DNA of 64,000 nt from Teretinema zuelzerae (lineage in GTDB: Bacteria > Spirochaetota > Spirochaetia > Treponematales > Treponemataceae), in the NCBI RefSeq assembly GCF_021021555.1, contig NZ_JAINWA010000003.1:744001-808000 (forward strand), written 5' to 3'. Each line of letters begins with the position of its first letter. The stretch's first letter is position 1. A program made the translations under genes and the position numbers. The notes below the pieces were generated by a model. The model had not been told where the DNA came from. It worked only from the letters and a program-made list of their open reading frames with translations, and ran no database searches. Shown here piece after piece: positions 17,730 through 25,966 of the stretch.

Positions 17730-18164
17730 AAAAAGACCGACCGGCGATGCCGATCGGTCTTTTGTAAGTCGGGCAAGGGGGAATTGCCTTCCGTTCGCCG
17801 ACTTCCTGTCGCCTCTCTCCAGGCCGCCCTCGCCGCCTTCCGCCGCCGTCCCTGGCGGCTCTTCCTCGCCTTCGCTCGGCGGCGGCTCACGATCAATTCC
17901 CCCTGGCCCTGGGAATAAAAAAAGACCGACCGGCGATGCCGATCGGTCTTTTGTAAGTCGGGCAAGGGGGAATTGCCTTCCGTTCGCCGACTTCCTGTCG
18001 CCTCTCTCCAGGCCGCCCTCGCCGCCTTCCGCCGCCGTCCCTGGCGGCTCTTCCTCGCCTTCGCTCGGCGGCGGCTCGCGATCAATTCCCCCTGGCCCGG
18101 GGAATAAAAAAAGACCGACCGGCGATGCCGATCGGTCTTTTTTAAGTCGGGCAAGGGGGAATTG
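17725..18164. repeat. 189-bp tandem unit made of a terminator and a tRNA-Pro 3' fragment
   Basis: The 189-bp unit starts at 17725 and 17914, and a partial third copy starts at 18103. Each full unit contains the bidirectional terminator, then AAGTCGGGCAAGGGGGAATT (the 3' end of tRNA-Pro in reverse), about 110 bp of GC-rich DNA, and an inverted copy CAATTCCCCCTGGCCC. Each unit can therefore fold into a long hairpin closed by tRNA acceptor and T-arm sequence. Copies 1 and 2 differ at only a few bases. Minus-strand open frames here (17420-18209) simply read through the repeats. Nothing else is seen between 17765 and 18138. Confidence 0.85.
17730..17764. terminator. Terminator after the ABC exporter operon
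   Basis: The stem AGACCGA...TCGGTCT (17734-17760) with a GAT loop is flanked by A- and T-runs, so it can act in both directions. The same hairpin recurs at about 17923 and 18112 as part of the 189-bp tandem unit; the last copy lies directly behind the tRNA-Pro end and is probably its original terminator. Confidence 0.8.
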
Positions 18165-18194
18165 AACCCCCGACCTCTTGGTCCCGAACCAAGC
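18139..18194. other. attL of the genomic island (56-bp tRNA-Pro segment)
   Basis: These 56 bases are identical to 60256-60311, the 3' half of tRNA-Pro(CGG) from the anticodon stem to the trailer. To the right the tRNA sequence stops and AT-rich island DNA begins. To the left follows the tRNA's own terminator, as expected for the chromosomal side of an insertion. Confidence 0.9.
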
Positions 18195-18327
18195 ATTCCA
18201 AGTTGTCACCCTTTAGCATCGCTTAGCTTGTCGCTCGCTGCCTTCGCTAAATTATTACGGTGTAAAGACTTATTCTTCCACCGCTTAGTATACTTTAGTG
18301 CCCTTTAGTTTTTCAGTCAAGTTTTTC

Positions 18328-18389
18328 AGGTGCAAAATTAGGTGCAAAGAGGTGATTTTCGAAAATTAGGTGCAAGAAGAGGTGTAAAA
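18328..18389 (+). promoter_or_regulatory. Arm-type integrase sites at the left island end
   Basis: Four copies of AGGTGCAAA or one-base variants start at 18328, 18340, 18368 and 18380, forming two pairs with 12-bp spacing. A matching 12-bp-spaced pair is at 60174 and 60186 near attR. The rest of 18195-18410 holds no gene that I can see. Confidence 0.65.
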
Positions 18390-18410
18390 TGAAGGTAACC
18401 AAGTGTTCAG

Positions 18411-18692
18411 TCAGAAGTATCTTGAAATGATCGACAGGACAGTTTTCTTTGCTTCTTCCCGTTCTTCTATTGGATCATCAAAGAGCACAGCAGGACTGAT
18501 ATTAAGAGCAACGGAAAGCTTCAATATCGTGTGTAGATTTGGTTTTCGTTTACCAGTTTCGATAAAATTGACCATATTCTGAGATAACTTTGCCTTCATG
18601 GCTAGATCGAGTTGGGAGATCTTTGCTCGCTCCCTTTCCTCACGAAGTCGTTTAGCAAATCTCACTTCTTGATCCTCAATCGTGGAACTCAT
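18411..18692 (-). CDS. XRE-family helix-turn-helix regulator
   Basis: A DNA-binding protein of about 93 residues. The helix-turn-helix is clear: LREERERAKISQLDLAMKAK followed by LSQNMVNFIETGKRKPNLHT, with a C-terminal part LFDDPIEEREEAKK. The start MSSTIEDQE at 18692 is preferred, although the frame extends to 18734. It is the first island gene inside attL and diverges from a membrane protein gene, so it may control the island or the neighbouring defence genes. Its operator is unknown. Confidence 0.85.
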   Translation of the reverse strand: MSSTIEDQEVRFAKRLREERERAKISQLDLAMKAKLSQNMVNFIETGKRKPNLHTILKLSVALNISPAVLFDDPIEEREEAKKTVLSIISRYF

Positions 18693-18779
18693 GTATGTAT
18701 CTTTACTTTCTTTTTGTGTTGACACAACACACAAGACTAACTGATAATTACATACTATAAAATTTCCAAGGAGCTAATA

Positions 18780-19190
18780 ATGGAACCGACAAACGATGCA
18801 AAAGATGAAATCAGCAACAATGAAACAGAAACCACCACTGCAATGCTCACCGATATGCTAAAAAACAACATCGGAGCGGTAGCTTTTTCTTCGATTTTTT
18901 CAATACTCACGATCATTAGTGCTTTTAGTGGAACAGCCGAGATTTCTGGCGGACAAGCAATAATTTTTGTTATTCTGTCACTCATGCTATGTCCCATACT
19001 TGGTTTTATTGGATTTTTAATCGGTGAGAAACTTCGAGATGCATTACATCCCGACTTTGTCATAACCTCAGGATTCATGAGTCTACTCAAAGAAAAGGTG
19101 TTTTGGGCAATTGGGCCTCAAGTTATAGGCGGATTCCTGGGTATCTTGATTGCATCAGGAATCATTCAGCTACTCGTCGGAATTGAGTAA
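18780..19190 (+). CDS. Membrane protein, function unknown
   Basis: A 136-residue protein with an acidic, threonine-rich N-terminus (about 30 residues) and three or four membrane segments: VAFSSIFSILTIISAFSG, AIIFVILSLMLCPILGFIGF and a C-terminal VIGGFLGILIASGIIQLL. CAAGGAG precedes the ATG. No family is recognised. It is followed closely by a lipoprotein gene, and both have the low GC of the left island. Confidence 0.65.
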   Translation: MEPTNDAKDEISNNETETTTAMLTDMLKNNIGAVAFSSIFSILTIISAFSGTAEISGGQAIIFVILSLMLCPILGFIGFLIGEKLRDALHPDFVITSGFMSLLKEKVFWAIGPQVIGGFLGILIASGIIQLLVGIE

Positions 19191-19200
19191 CTTATTGAGT

Positions 19201-19647
19201 ATGAACATGATGATTAATAAACGGATCAATCACCCCGTTCTTCAAGGATTTCTCCTTGTACTTATGTCTATGCTCGTAATCTCCTGTGGTTCATCAAAGA
19301 TCAAAGAGAAAATCATTGCTACCGGAACCTATACATATCAAGATGATAGAATAACTAGTATTTATGCTGATTCATATGATTCTGGTGATGGTCTAAAAAA
19401 GTTAAACCCACCTCAAGATATGACAACAAGAGAAAGATATAGAATTAGCAATAACACACTAGAACACTATAATCCTTCAGGAAAGAAGGATCATACTTTT
19501 CATCGCGAGGCTAATAGCAATGATCCCAATCCGTTCTTAGGTACATGGATGACCTTAAAAGATGAACTTGAGTACCAAGGGTATGGTTTCAAAATTATAT
19601 TTACTGATAAAAATTACACCCTTTCATTAATCAGTATCGAAGAATAA
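19201..19647 (+). CDS. Predicted lipoprotein, function unknown
   Basis: A protein of about 148 residues with a signal peptide ending in a lipobox (LVLMSMLVISC followed by GSS), so it is probably a lipoprotein. The mature part is polar and charged, with repeated Tyr and Thr, and no recognised domain. The start is uncertain because ATG codons at 19201, 19207 and 19210 all give a signal peptide and none has a strong ribosome-binding site. It lies 10 bp after the membrane protein gene. Confidence 0.6.
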   Translation: MNMMINKRINHPVLQGFLLVLMSMLVISCGSSKIKEKIIATGTYTYQDDRITSIYADSYDSGDGLKKLNPPQDMTTRERYRISNNTLEHYNPSGKKDHTFHREANSNDPNPFLGTWMTLKDELEYQGYGFKIIFTDKNYTLSLISIEE

Positions 19648-19680
19648 ACACCAGAACCTGAAATCTCAAGAAGCCTTAGT

Positions 19681-19707
19681 TACCCCATGGCATAATGCCA
19701 TGGGGTA
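19681..19707. terminator. Palindromic hairpin between convergent genes
   Basis: A perfect 12-bp stem TACCCCATGGCA with a 3-base loop lies between the convergent lipoprotein and res genes. It lacks a strong T-run on either strand, so terminator function is only likely. Confidence 0.5.
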
Positions 19708-19734
19708 TATCAATACTTCATTTCCAGTAAAAAA

Positions 19735-22329
19735 CTACAGCTCTTTAATAACACCCATAAAATCATCCATCTTGAGAGCACCATCTATAAGTTTTTGATC
19801 AAAAACCATAAAATATTTATAGTTTCGACCGGCTGCCGCTTGCCATGCTTTGCCTAGTTTAAGCTTTTGTTCGGAATCTGAGTTGTCTCGATCATCGCCT
19901 TTGGTTTCCATGAGAATAATATTCCCCCGAGTAGTGACGATGATAAAATCGGGAAAATGATTAATCCATCCATTCAGCCAAAATCCCTTCCGCTCGATGT
20001 TGCGATGCCAGAAAAGGATGTTGTCAAGATTTGCGACTTCATTGATAACACGAAGTTCGAAATTATTCGGCTTATCCTCTTCGAGATACAGGCTCTTCGG
20101 GAGACCTGCTTTGGTATCAAGCGGTCCGATAGTCTTTGGGAACGTCCAGCTTTCATAAGCGTAAATACGATTTGCGGAAATCGCGCGGTCAAATTGCGTT
20201 TGCCCGTAAGCGGCGGAAAGTTGATCGATCTGAAGTTTCAGCTTTGATGCGAAGATGTATGGATTCTGTTTGACGGTTTCGAGCTGATCGGGGTTGAGAG
20301 CCGAGAATACCTTGAGTACGTATTCTTTGAGTTCTGCGTCCGAGACATGATCGAAACGCGATAATTGTGGATAGATTTTTGCAAAAAGTTCGCGCTGTTG
20401 ATCCTTGGGGGAAAGCGTGTTCAGGAACTTTGCGAACGCCTCAAGTTCCTTTGTTGCTAAGCGCGTATACTCAGGCGTAGATTCTCCGAGTTCGTAGGAT
20501 GCGAGATCGACGCTATAGGCTTCCGCCGAAGTGCCGTCCATCGACAGGTTTACCGCCTGGCGGGAAAGCTTGAAGTCCTTGAGAAAGGACGATTTGGTGA
20601 TGATTTTTCTGCTTTCGTCCCCATCGTTGAAAAGGCCTGCGTCTATGTCTTCAAAGAATTGCGGGATACTGATAGATGCAGCTTTTTCGCGATATTGCGG
20701 TTTTATTTCGTACATATCATATGCTCCCTGTAGATCAAAGGGAACCGCGAGCGAGGGATTCTCTTTTGACTGTTCTATTACTTCATTCATCGCGGCTTCG
20801 GATTCTAGAGCGATATTCTCTATATCCGCCACAACCTGTGCGGCGTTTTGTTCTGCGGTATTTGGAGTAGGTGGAGTAATCGAATCGATCACGTCTGCCA
20901 TTGCCAGTTCGCGAGTAGCTTTCGCAGGAGGAGGCGTTTCCTGTGTCTGCTCAATGGTTTGGCCATCCTTGATACGGTAATCGTTCTTGGAAAAACCGGC
21001 ATGATTGAGGCCGGAAACGATGTTGTCGAGGGTATCAAGAAAGGCTGAAGACGATGTGAGTACATAGGACATGTTGAGCATCGCTTTCTTGTGCGAGCGG
21101 ACATACGGCTGCCGGAGAATGCGGCCGAGAATCTGCTCGACATCGACCGGGCTTGTCCGATTTGCGACCGTCGCGAGGATGTAGGCGAAGGGACAGTCCC
21201 AGCCTTCTTTGAGGGCGTTGACCGTAATAATATACTTGATCGGGCAGGCGCGATCTTCAAGTGTGATATTCTTGAGCTCGTTCACGTCCGCTGTTTTGAT
21301 GGCAATCGATTCCTTCGGAATACCGAAGTCAACGAGCTTGTCCTTGAGTTTCGAGAAGGTGAGAGTATCGTCTTTTGATTTTGGTTCCGCCTGGAACAGA
21401 ACGATCGGCCTGATATACGAGCCGCCGCTCGCTTCTTCCTCATCGGCGAGCCGCTGAAGGTTTTCGCGCAGGGCGATAGCGTTTGCGATGACTTCCGTCG
21501 AGTCATGATTGTTATAGACGACGACGGGGAGTTTGACCATCTGCTCTTTCTTTAGAGCGAGCGCGTCAACGTAGCTTATGATATTGCTCGTGTCGCGCGG
21601 GGTCGCGGTGAGTTCGAGGATAAAGCCCGGATTGAGATTTTCCAGCATATCGATGCTCAGTGCCGAGCCTGCATTGTGGCTCTCGTCGACGACGATCATT
21701 GGCGTCAGCGTGTTCAGAACTTGAGCGAGAGATGTTGGATCGGCGTTGGCGATAGCCTTGTTGATCGTATACAGATTGGCAAAGGTACTCAGGTTTCCGT
21801 TTTCCTGATATACCTTTCTACCTTCTTTGTTCTGTGCGCGGAAAGAGTCGAAACTCAACACGATTACCGAAAGCAGCGAGCGGACGGCCTCAGGCGAAAA
21901 GCCCGTTCCTGAAAGCGCCTCGTCCTTTGAAAGGATTTGCACTCGCCCCTGAAAAAGCGCGTCGAGCTTCATCCGGTAGGGATGTTCGGGATTACGGAAG
22001 TTCTTGATTGTCTGGTCAAGGATGGTTAGCGACGGAACGAGCCACACTACGACTTTTGGCGACGCTGGACGCGCCTGAAAATATCGATGGATCCCGTGAA
22101 CGCCCAGAAGGGTTTTCCCTCCTGCGGTCGGGACTTTGAGGCAGACTGACGGAACGCCTTTGATGATCTCGCGGAAGGCCTTCAGAGATCGGGTTCCCGT
22201 TCCGACGCGGATTTGTCGGTCTCGCCAGTAGTCATTAAATGCGTTCGTCATTGAAGGCGACTTATTCAGGTGGACGAGGAAATCGTCAAGATCGGCAAGG
22301 ACTGTTTTCTGATATTTTTTAAGTTCCAT
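19735..22329 (-). CDS. Type III restriction enzyme, Res subunit
   Basis: The helicase/endonuclease subunit of a type III restriction-modification system, 864 residues. It has an SF2 helicase core with Walker A KVPTAGGKTLLG near residue 65, DESH (VVDESHNAG) near 215 and the C-terminal helicase motif QILGRILRQP. A PD-(D/E)XK nuclease follows near residue 800 (FPDFIIVTTRG, then METKGDD). With Mod it would cut DNA carrying unmethylated sites in head-to-head orientation after ATP-driven sliding. The start lies 3 bp after the mod stop. It appears complete. Confidence 0.93.
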   Translation of the reverse strand: MELKKYQKTVLADLDDFLVHLNKSPSMTNAFNDYWRDRQIRVGTGTRSLKAFREIIKGVPSVCLKVPTAGGKTLLGVHGIHRYFQARPASPKVVVWLVPSLTILDQTIKNFRNPEHPYRMKLDALFQGRVQILSKDEALSGTGFSPEAVRSLLSVIVLSFDSFRAQNKEGRKVYQENGNLSTFANLYTINKAIANADPTSLAQVLNTLTPMIVVDESHNAGSALSIDMLENLNPGFILELTATPRDTSNIISYVDALALKKEQMVKLPVVVYNNHDSTEVIANAIALRENLQRLADEEEASGGSYIRPIVLFQAEPKSKDDTLTFSKLKDKLVDFGIPKESIAIKTADVNELKNITLEDRACPIKYIITVNALKEGWDCPFAYILATVANRTSPVDVEQILGRILRQPYVRSHKKAMLNMSYVLTSSSAFLDTLDNIVSGLNHAGFSKNDYRIKDGQTIEQTQETPPPAKATRELAMADVIDSITPPTPNTAEQNAAQVVADIENIALESEAAMNEVIEQSKENPSLAVPFDLQGAYDMYEIKPQYREKAASISIPQFFEDIDAGLFNDGDESRKIITKSSFLKDFKLSRQAVNLSMDGTSAEAYSVDLASYELGESTPEYTRLATKELEAFAKFLNTLSPKDQQRELFAKIYPQLSRFDHVSDAELKEYVLKVFSALNPDQLETVKQNPYIFASKLKLQIDQLSAAYGQTQFDRAISANRIYAYESWTFPKTIGPLDTKAGLPKSLYLEEDKPNNFELRVINEVANLDNILFWHRNIERKGFWLNGWINHFPDFIIVTTRGNIILMETKGDDRDNSDSEQKLKLGKAWQAAAGRNYKYFMVFDQKLIDGALKMDDFMGVIKEL

Positions 22330-22332
22330 TTT

Positions 22333-23907
22333 TTAATACCTCGATATGTCACGCGGGATTTTCTTGAACGTAATATTCCGCGATTTCAGATATTCGGAAT
22401 CTATGGTGCATGAGTCGGCATAGATGACATACTGCTCATCCTTATCCCTGACGGTTTTCAGAAAGTCGAAGTCAAGAACGGTTTCTTGACCCTTGATGTA
22501 GTAGAAATAATACGAAACGCCAAAAGCAGATCCGAGATGGAATTTATTCTTGAGCTTTTTCGCGGGCAATGCAGACTTCGTTTCGGCATACCAGATATAT
22601 TGCCTGAGTGCTTCGTCTTCTACTTCAGGATTGAGTGCGCCTTCTGCGGTGAATACTGCAGGGCCAAGCGTGAGATACGAGAACCCACCACCGGTCCCGG
22701 GAACTTCCTTGCCTTCTGCTCCATACCCATTGATAACGCGGCGAACACGCTCCGCCGTGATAGTTTCGGCATAATCTTCCATCTCGATCATGATGAACTT
22801 ACGATGCCCGCCGTCTTCCTGATTGAGCTTGAGCACGGCATGGGCCGTAGTGCCAGAACCGGAGAAGGAATCAAGGATGATGGAGTCGGGATCATCAAGT
22901 AATTGAATTATTCTTGTTGCGAGTTGAATTGGCTTAGGTGTTTCGAAAGCTTTATTACCTCCAAAAAGTAACTTTAATTCTGCACTTGCATTTCGCGTAC
23001 TACCACCAAAGTTGTAGGGCCACCACGTTTGGTTAACAACACCTTGTTTCACTTCTGATAGAAACTTCTTTTCCATCGGAAATTTTGCATCTCCACTTTT
23101 ACCCCACCATATTCTGTTTTCATTCTCAAGTCGTTTCATTTCGTCAGGAGGTCGCCGCCAACTACTTCCTTGCGGCGGATAGACAGAATCACCAACTTTG
23201 TTTTTTATTGTATAGAAGTCTCGTTCACGATACTCAACTCGTGTTAATGGGGTTGGTAGCCAATTCCCTCTTGGGTCATTATCCGGATTGATATATGTGC
23301 TTAGTTGTTTTTCATCTCGTGTCAAAAGAGTAAGTTCACATAACTCGCTTTTTCTGTATAAAAGAATATGATTATGGGTTTCTGCAATACCGGAGGAATT
23401 ATTGCCTGGAGTATCCTTTGATTGCCAGACAATATTTGCCAAGAAATTATTGATTCCAAAGATTTCATCACAGATCAATTTCAAATGTGCATGTTCCACG
23501 TCATCTATACTTATACTTATTGCTCCATCTTCTCGAAGCAATTTTTGCAACAGTTTGAGTCTCGGGTACATCATGCAAAGCCACTTGTCATGACGGGAAA
23601 GGTCTTCACCTTCTTTACCGACGACTTCGCCGAGCCATTTCTTGATCTTGGGATCGTTGACGTTGTCATTATAAACCCAGCCTTCGTTGCCGGTGTTGTA
23701 GGGAGGATCGATATAGATGAGCTTTACCTTGCCTTCGTACTGTGGAAGAAGGGCTTTCAATGCTTCGAGGTTGTCCCCGTGGATTATAAGATTATCTTTC
23801 GTGGCTTCCGCGTCGCCGAAGGAATATGAAGGCACAAGCGTGCGAAACGGCACGTCCAGATGGTGATTTATGACTTTATCTTTACCGATCCAGTTCAAAG
23901 TGGGCAT
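22333..23907 (-). CDS. Type III DNA methyltransferase, Mod subunit
   Basis: An adenine-N6 methyltransferase that also sets specificity for the Res partner, 524 residues. The catalytic motif DPPYNTG lies near residue 65 and precedes the SAM-binding FSGSGTT near 346, the order of the beta class used by type III enzymes. The variable part between them would read the target sequence, which cannot be predicted. GGAG precedes the ATG at 23907. No simple-sequence repeat that would suggest phase variation was noticed in the 5' part. Confidence 0.93.
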   Translation of the reverse strand: MPTLNWIGKDKVINHHLDVPFRTLVPSYSFGDAEATKDNLIIHGDNLEALKALLPQYEGKVKLIYIDPPYNTGNEGWVYNDNVNDPKIKKWLGEVVGKEGEDLSRHDKWLCMMYPRLKLLQKLLREDGAISISIDDVEHAHLKLICDEIFGINNFLANIVWQSKDTPGNNSSGIAETHNHILLYRKSELCELTLLTRDEKQLSTYINPDNDPRGNWLPTPLTRVEYRERDFYTIKNKVGDSVYPPQGSSWRRPPDEMKRLENENRIWWGKSGDAKFPMEKKFLSEVKQGVVNQTWWPYNFGGSTRNASAELKLLFGGNKAFETPKPIQLATRIIQLLDDPDSIILDSFSGSGTTAHAVLKLNQEDGGHRKFIMIEMEDYAETITAERVRRVINGYGAEGKEVPGTGGGFSYLTLGPAVFTAEGALNPEVEDEALRQYIWYAETKSALPAKKLKNKFHLGSAFGVSYYFYYIKGQETVLDFDFLKTVRDKDEQYVIYADSCTIDSEYLKSRNITFKKIPRDISRY

Positions 23908-24094
23908 GAAAAGGGCTCCATGGGTGATTTTGCTACGATTTAGTCTATTGTATCTTGAAAAAGGGGTGTTTACAAGAAATTTGAAGAAAATGGCTAAAGC
24001 AAACCCTAGTTTTAAGACGAAAATCAGGTTGTAATGAAGGATTTTGTAATAAAAAACGCATAAAAATCTTCCATAATTGAGACCGAATCTGTAG

Positions 24095-24100
24095 TATAAT
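24095..24100 (+). promoter_or_regulatory. Possible -10 element of the sce7726/sce7725 operon
   Basis: A consensus TATAAT lies 21 bp before the start codon, in the 213-bp gap between divergent mod and sce7726-like genes. No convincing -35 element is at standard spacing, so activation or an extended promoter is possible. Nothing else is seen in 23908-24120. Confidence 0.35.
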
Positions 24101-24120
24101 GCTCTTTAAGAGGGGTTTAT

Positions 24121-24972
24121 ATGGGAAATAACAACACATCTGTATTAAATCGTGTTTTTTCCCGAAACACTTTATCCGCAATTTTAGCGGGCAAAGAAGA
24201 AAATCCTTACGCTATAGCAGTTCGTCGATATGTCGATGACCCACAGGGGAAAAAAAACAGGCAAATAATCAGTGAAATATATCGCGTCCTGAATGAAGAC
24301 CATCGCAATGAATATTTCTATAAAAACTCGTTACTGAATAACCTATTATTGCATGATCCGCATCATAATCTTAGGAACACCATCGCTTTGACTGAAATAC
24401 CTGTTGGCCGATCTAAAGTCGATCTAGTTCTAATTAATGGGCTGGCTCATGTATACGAGATCAAAACAGAATTGGATAATTTTGATCGACTGGATTCGCA
24501 AATCAGCAATTACTACAAGGCCTTTGACCATGTCAGTGTCGTGACTTGCCAAGAAAACGTTGAAAAGCTTTTATCAATATTATCTGGAACTCATACAGGC
24601 ATCGTTGTTCTTCAATCAGACTCGACCCTGGTTACCGTGAAGCCATCTGTAGAAGAACAATCTCAACTTGACCACGTCACAATGTTCAAGATTCTGCGCA
24701 AACAAGAATACTCGAATATTATTATGCAAGAATTCAAATCGCTTCCGGATGTCTCACAATTTGAATATTTTACTGCCTACAAACAACTTTTCTGTCAGAT
24801 AGACATTAACAAAGCGTATCGTTTATTTCTCAGTGAGCTAAAGAAACGTAGCACAATTACTGAAGAGAAGTATTTTATGATACCTGACGAATTGAAGTCT
24901 TTGGTTTATTTTTCGAAATTAAAAGTAACCGATTTCGAAAAAATTGAGAGGTTCCTTCATTCCTATTTCTAA
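24121..24972 (+). CDS. sce7726-family protein, predicted PD-(D/E)XK nuclease
   Basis: A 283-residue soluble protein. I place it in the sce7726 family from memory of NAIAVRRYVDD-like and ILAGKEENPYAIAVRRY sequences near the N-terminus. A nuclease-like core is visible near residues 95-118: EIPVGRSKVDLVLINGLAHV then YEIKTELD, giving D-x(n)-E-x-K. The helix and strand pattern fits the PD-(D/E)XK fold, though cleavage has not been shown. AGAGGGG precedes the ATG. It is paired with the sce7725-like gene 11 bp downstream. The two lie between restriction-modification and Gabija-like genes, which suggests phage or plasmid defence. Confidence 0.7.
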   Translation: MGNNNTSVLNRVFSRNTLSAILAGKEENPYAIAVRRYVDDPQGKKNRQIISEIYRVLNEDHRNEYFYKNSLLNNLLLHDPHHNLRNTIALTEIPVGRSKVDLVLINGLAHVYEIKTELDNFDRLDSQISNYYKAFDHVSVVTCQENVEKLLSILSGTHTGIVVLQSDSTLVTVKPSVEEQSQLDHVTMFKILRKQEYSNIIMQEFKSLPDVSQFEYFTAYKQLFCQIDINKAYRLFLSELKKRSTITEEKYFMIPDELKSLVYFSKLKVTDFEKIERFLHSYF

Positions 24973-24983
24973 AGGAGAAGACT

Positions 24984-25907
24984 ATGTATTATCCGTATCT
25001 CCGTGGGCGACAATATGAGTTAATTGCACTTAGAGAGATGTTGGAACATGATTTACTCGGTACAAATATCATACCGATCATCGAACCCGTTAAAGCCTCA
25101 TCGACGCTAATTTCTACACTAGAAAGCTTTGTTGAAAAAAAGAAAGAGGTCATAGTTATTCAGAATCCAATGGCAGGGTCGTTTTCATCAGAAATTAGTC
25201 GAAAAGCGCCGTATAAAGAAAAATATGAGAAACAATCAAACGATGCGAATATTATTCCGGCGTTTCTTGTTGAACCTAAATCTGCCAACTTGCTTGGGCC
25301 TTTTGTCGAAAAAGAAACTAAGGACACACTATTAATTAGTAATGATATAGACACGTTGCCTTTCTTAAAATCACTTCAGAATAGCCCCCGAATAACCGCA
25401 TTCGTAATCCCAGATGAGAGTACCTTCCGCAAAAATATCAGCGCAAACAAAATATCACTTGGAGATCATTTTAAAAAGCGAGTAAAAAATAGTTTGTATT
25501 CTGAGATAACAGATGAGTTCTTTACTCACGATCATCTTTCTTTTAGAGAAGATGGATATTCTGGTTACTCGGATTTTTCCATTATTGGCGATGATTATAC
25601 CGAGAATGGATTTGCACCGTATGCTGTTGCGATTCACATGGTCTATTTTGACATGGAGAAGAACTTACGCGTTCATCACTTCGTTTCAGATACGAATGGT
25701 GATATTTACGACACCGCTGGAAAGTTTGCAGAGGCTTTGTTCAAGCTAGTCGAGTTTGATGAACTCGAAACCTGTAATACTTATGCTATTCGCATTTTCC
25801 GTGAATTATACGAGGGGCAGGAATATCCAGGCTTGGGAACAGTAAAGAAACTTGCGATAATGCATCATCTTGAATTGATAAAACAGTATTTTGATAATGT
25901 AAACTAA
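24984..25907 (+). CDS. sce7725-family (Beta-protein-like) partner
   Basis: A 307-residue soluble protein. The N-terminus MYYPYLRGRQYELIALREML and NIIPIIEPVKASSTLIST match the sce7725 family, which I associate with phage Beta-like proteins; this is from memory and not from a search. An internal acidic stretch LLISNDIDTLPFLKSL and a C-terminal helical region (FAEALFKLVEFDELETCNTY) are visible, but no catalytic motif is recognised. AAGGAG precedes the ATG. The strict pairing with the nuclease-like gene suggests a two-component system in which this protein senses or regulates. Confidence 0.65.
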   Translation: MYYPYLRGRQYELIALREMLEHDLLGTNIIPIIEPVKASSTLISTLESFVEKKKEVIVIQNPMAGSFSSEISRKAPYKEKYEKQSNDANIIPAFLVEPKSANLLGPFVEKETKDTLLISNDIDTLPFLKSLQNSPRITAFVIPDESTFRKNISANKISLGDHFKKRVKNSLYSEITDEFFTHDHLSFREDGYSGYSDFSIIGDDYTENGFAPYAVAIHMVYFDMEKNLRVHHFVSDTNGDIYDTAGKFAEALFKLVEFDELETCNTYAIRIFRELYEGQEYPGLGTVKKLAIMHHLELIKQYFDNVN

Positions 25908-25966
25908 ATTATTGTTTGCTGTTTGTCTGGCTACCAGCATAAGTTTTTTTTGGATATGATCGAAAA

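Noticed and set aside
17420-18209. Minus-strand open frames with repeated LARLTKDRSASPVG-like segments
   Set aside because: They translate the terminator and tRNA-derived 189-bp repeats; no gene start or family similarity.
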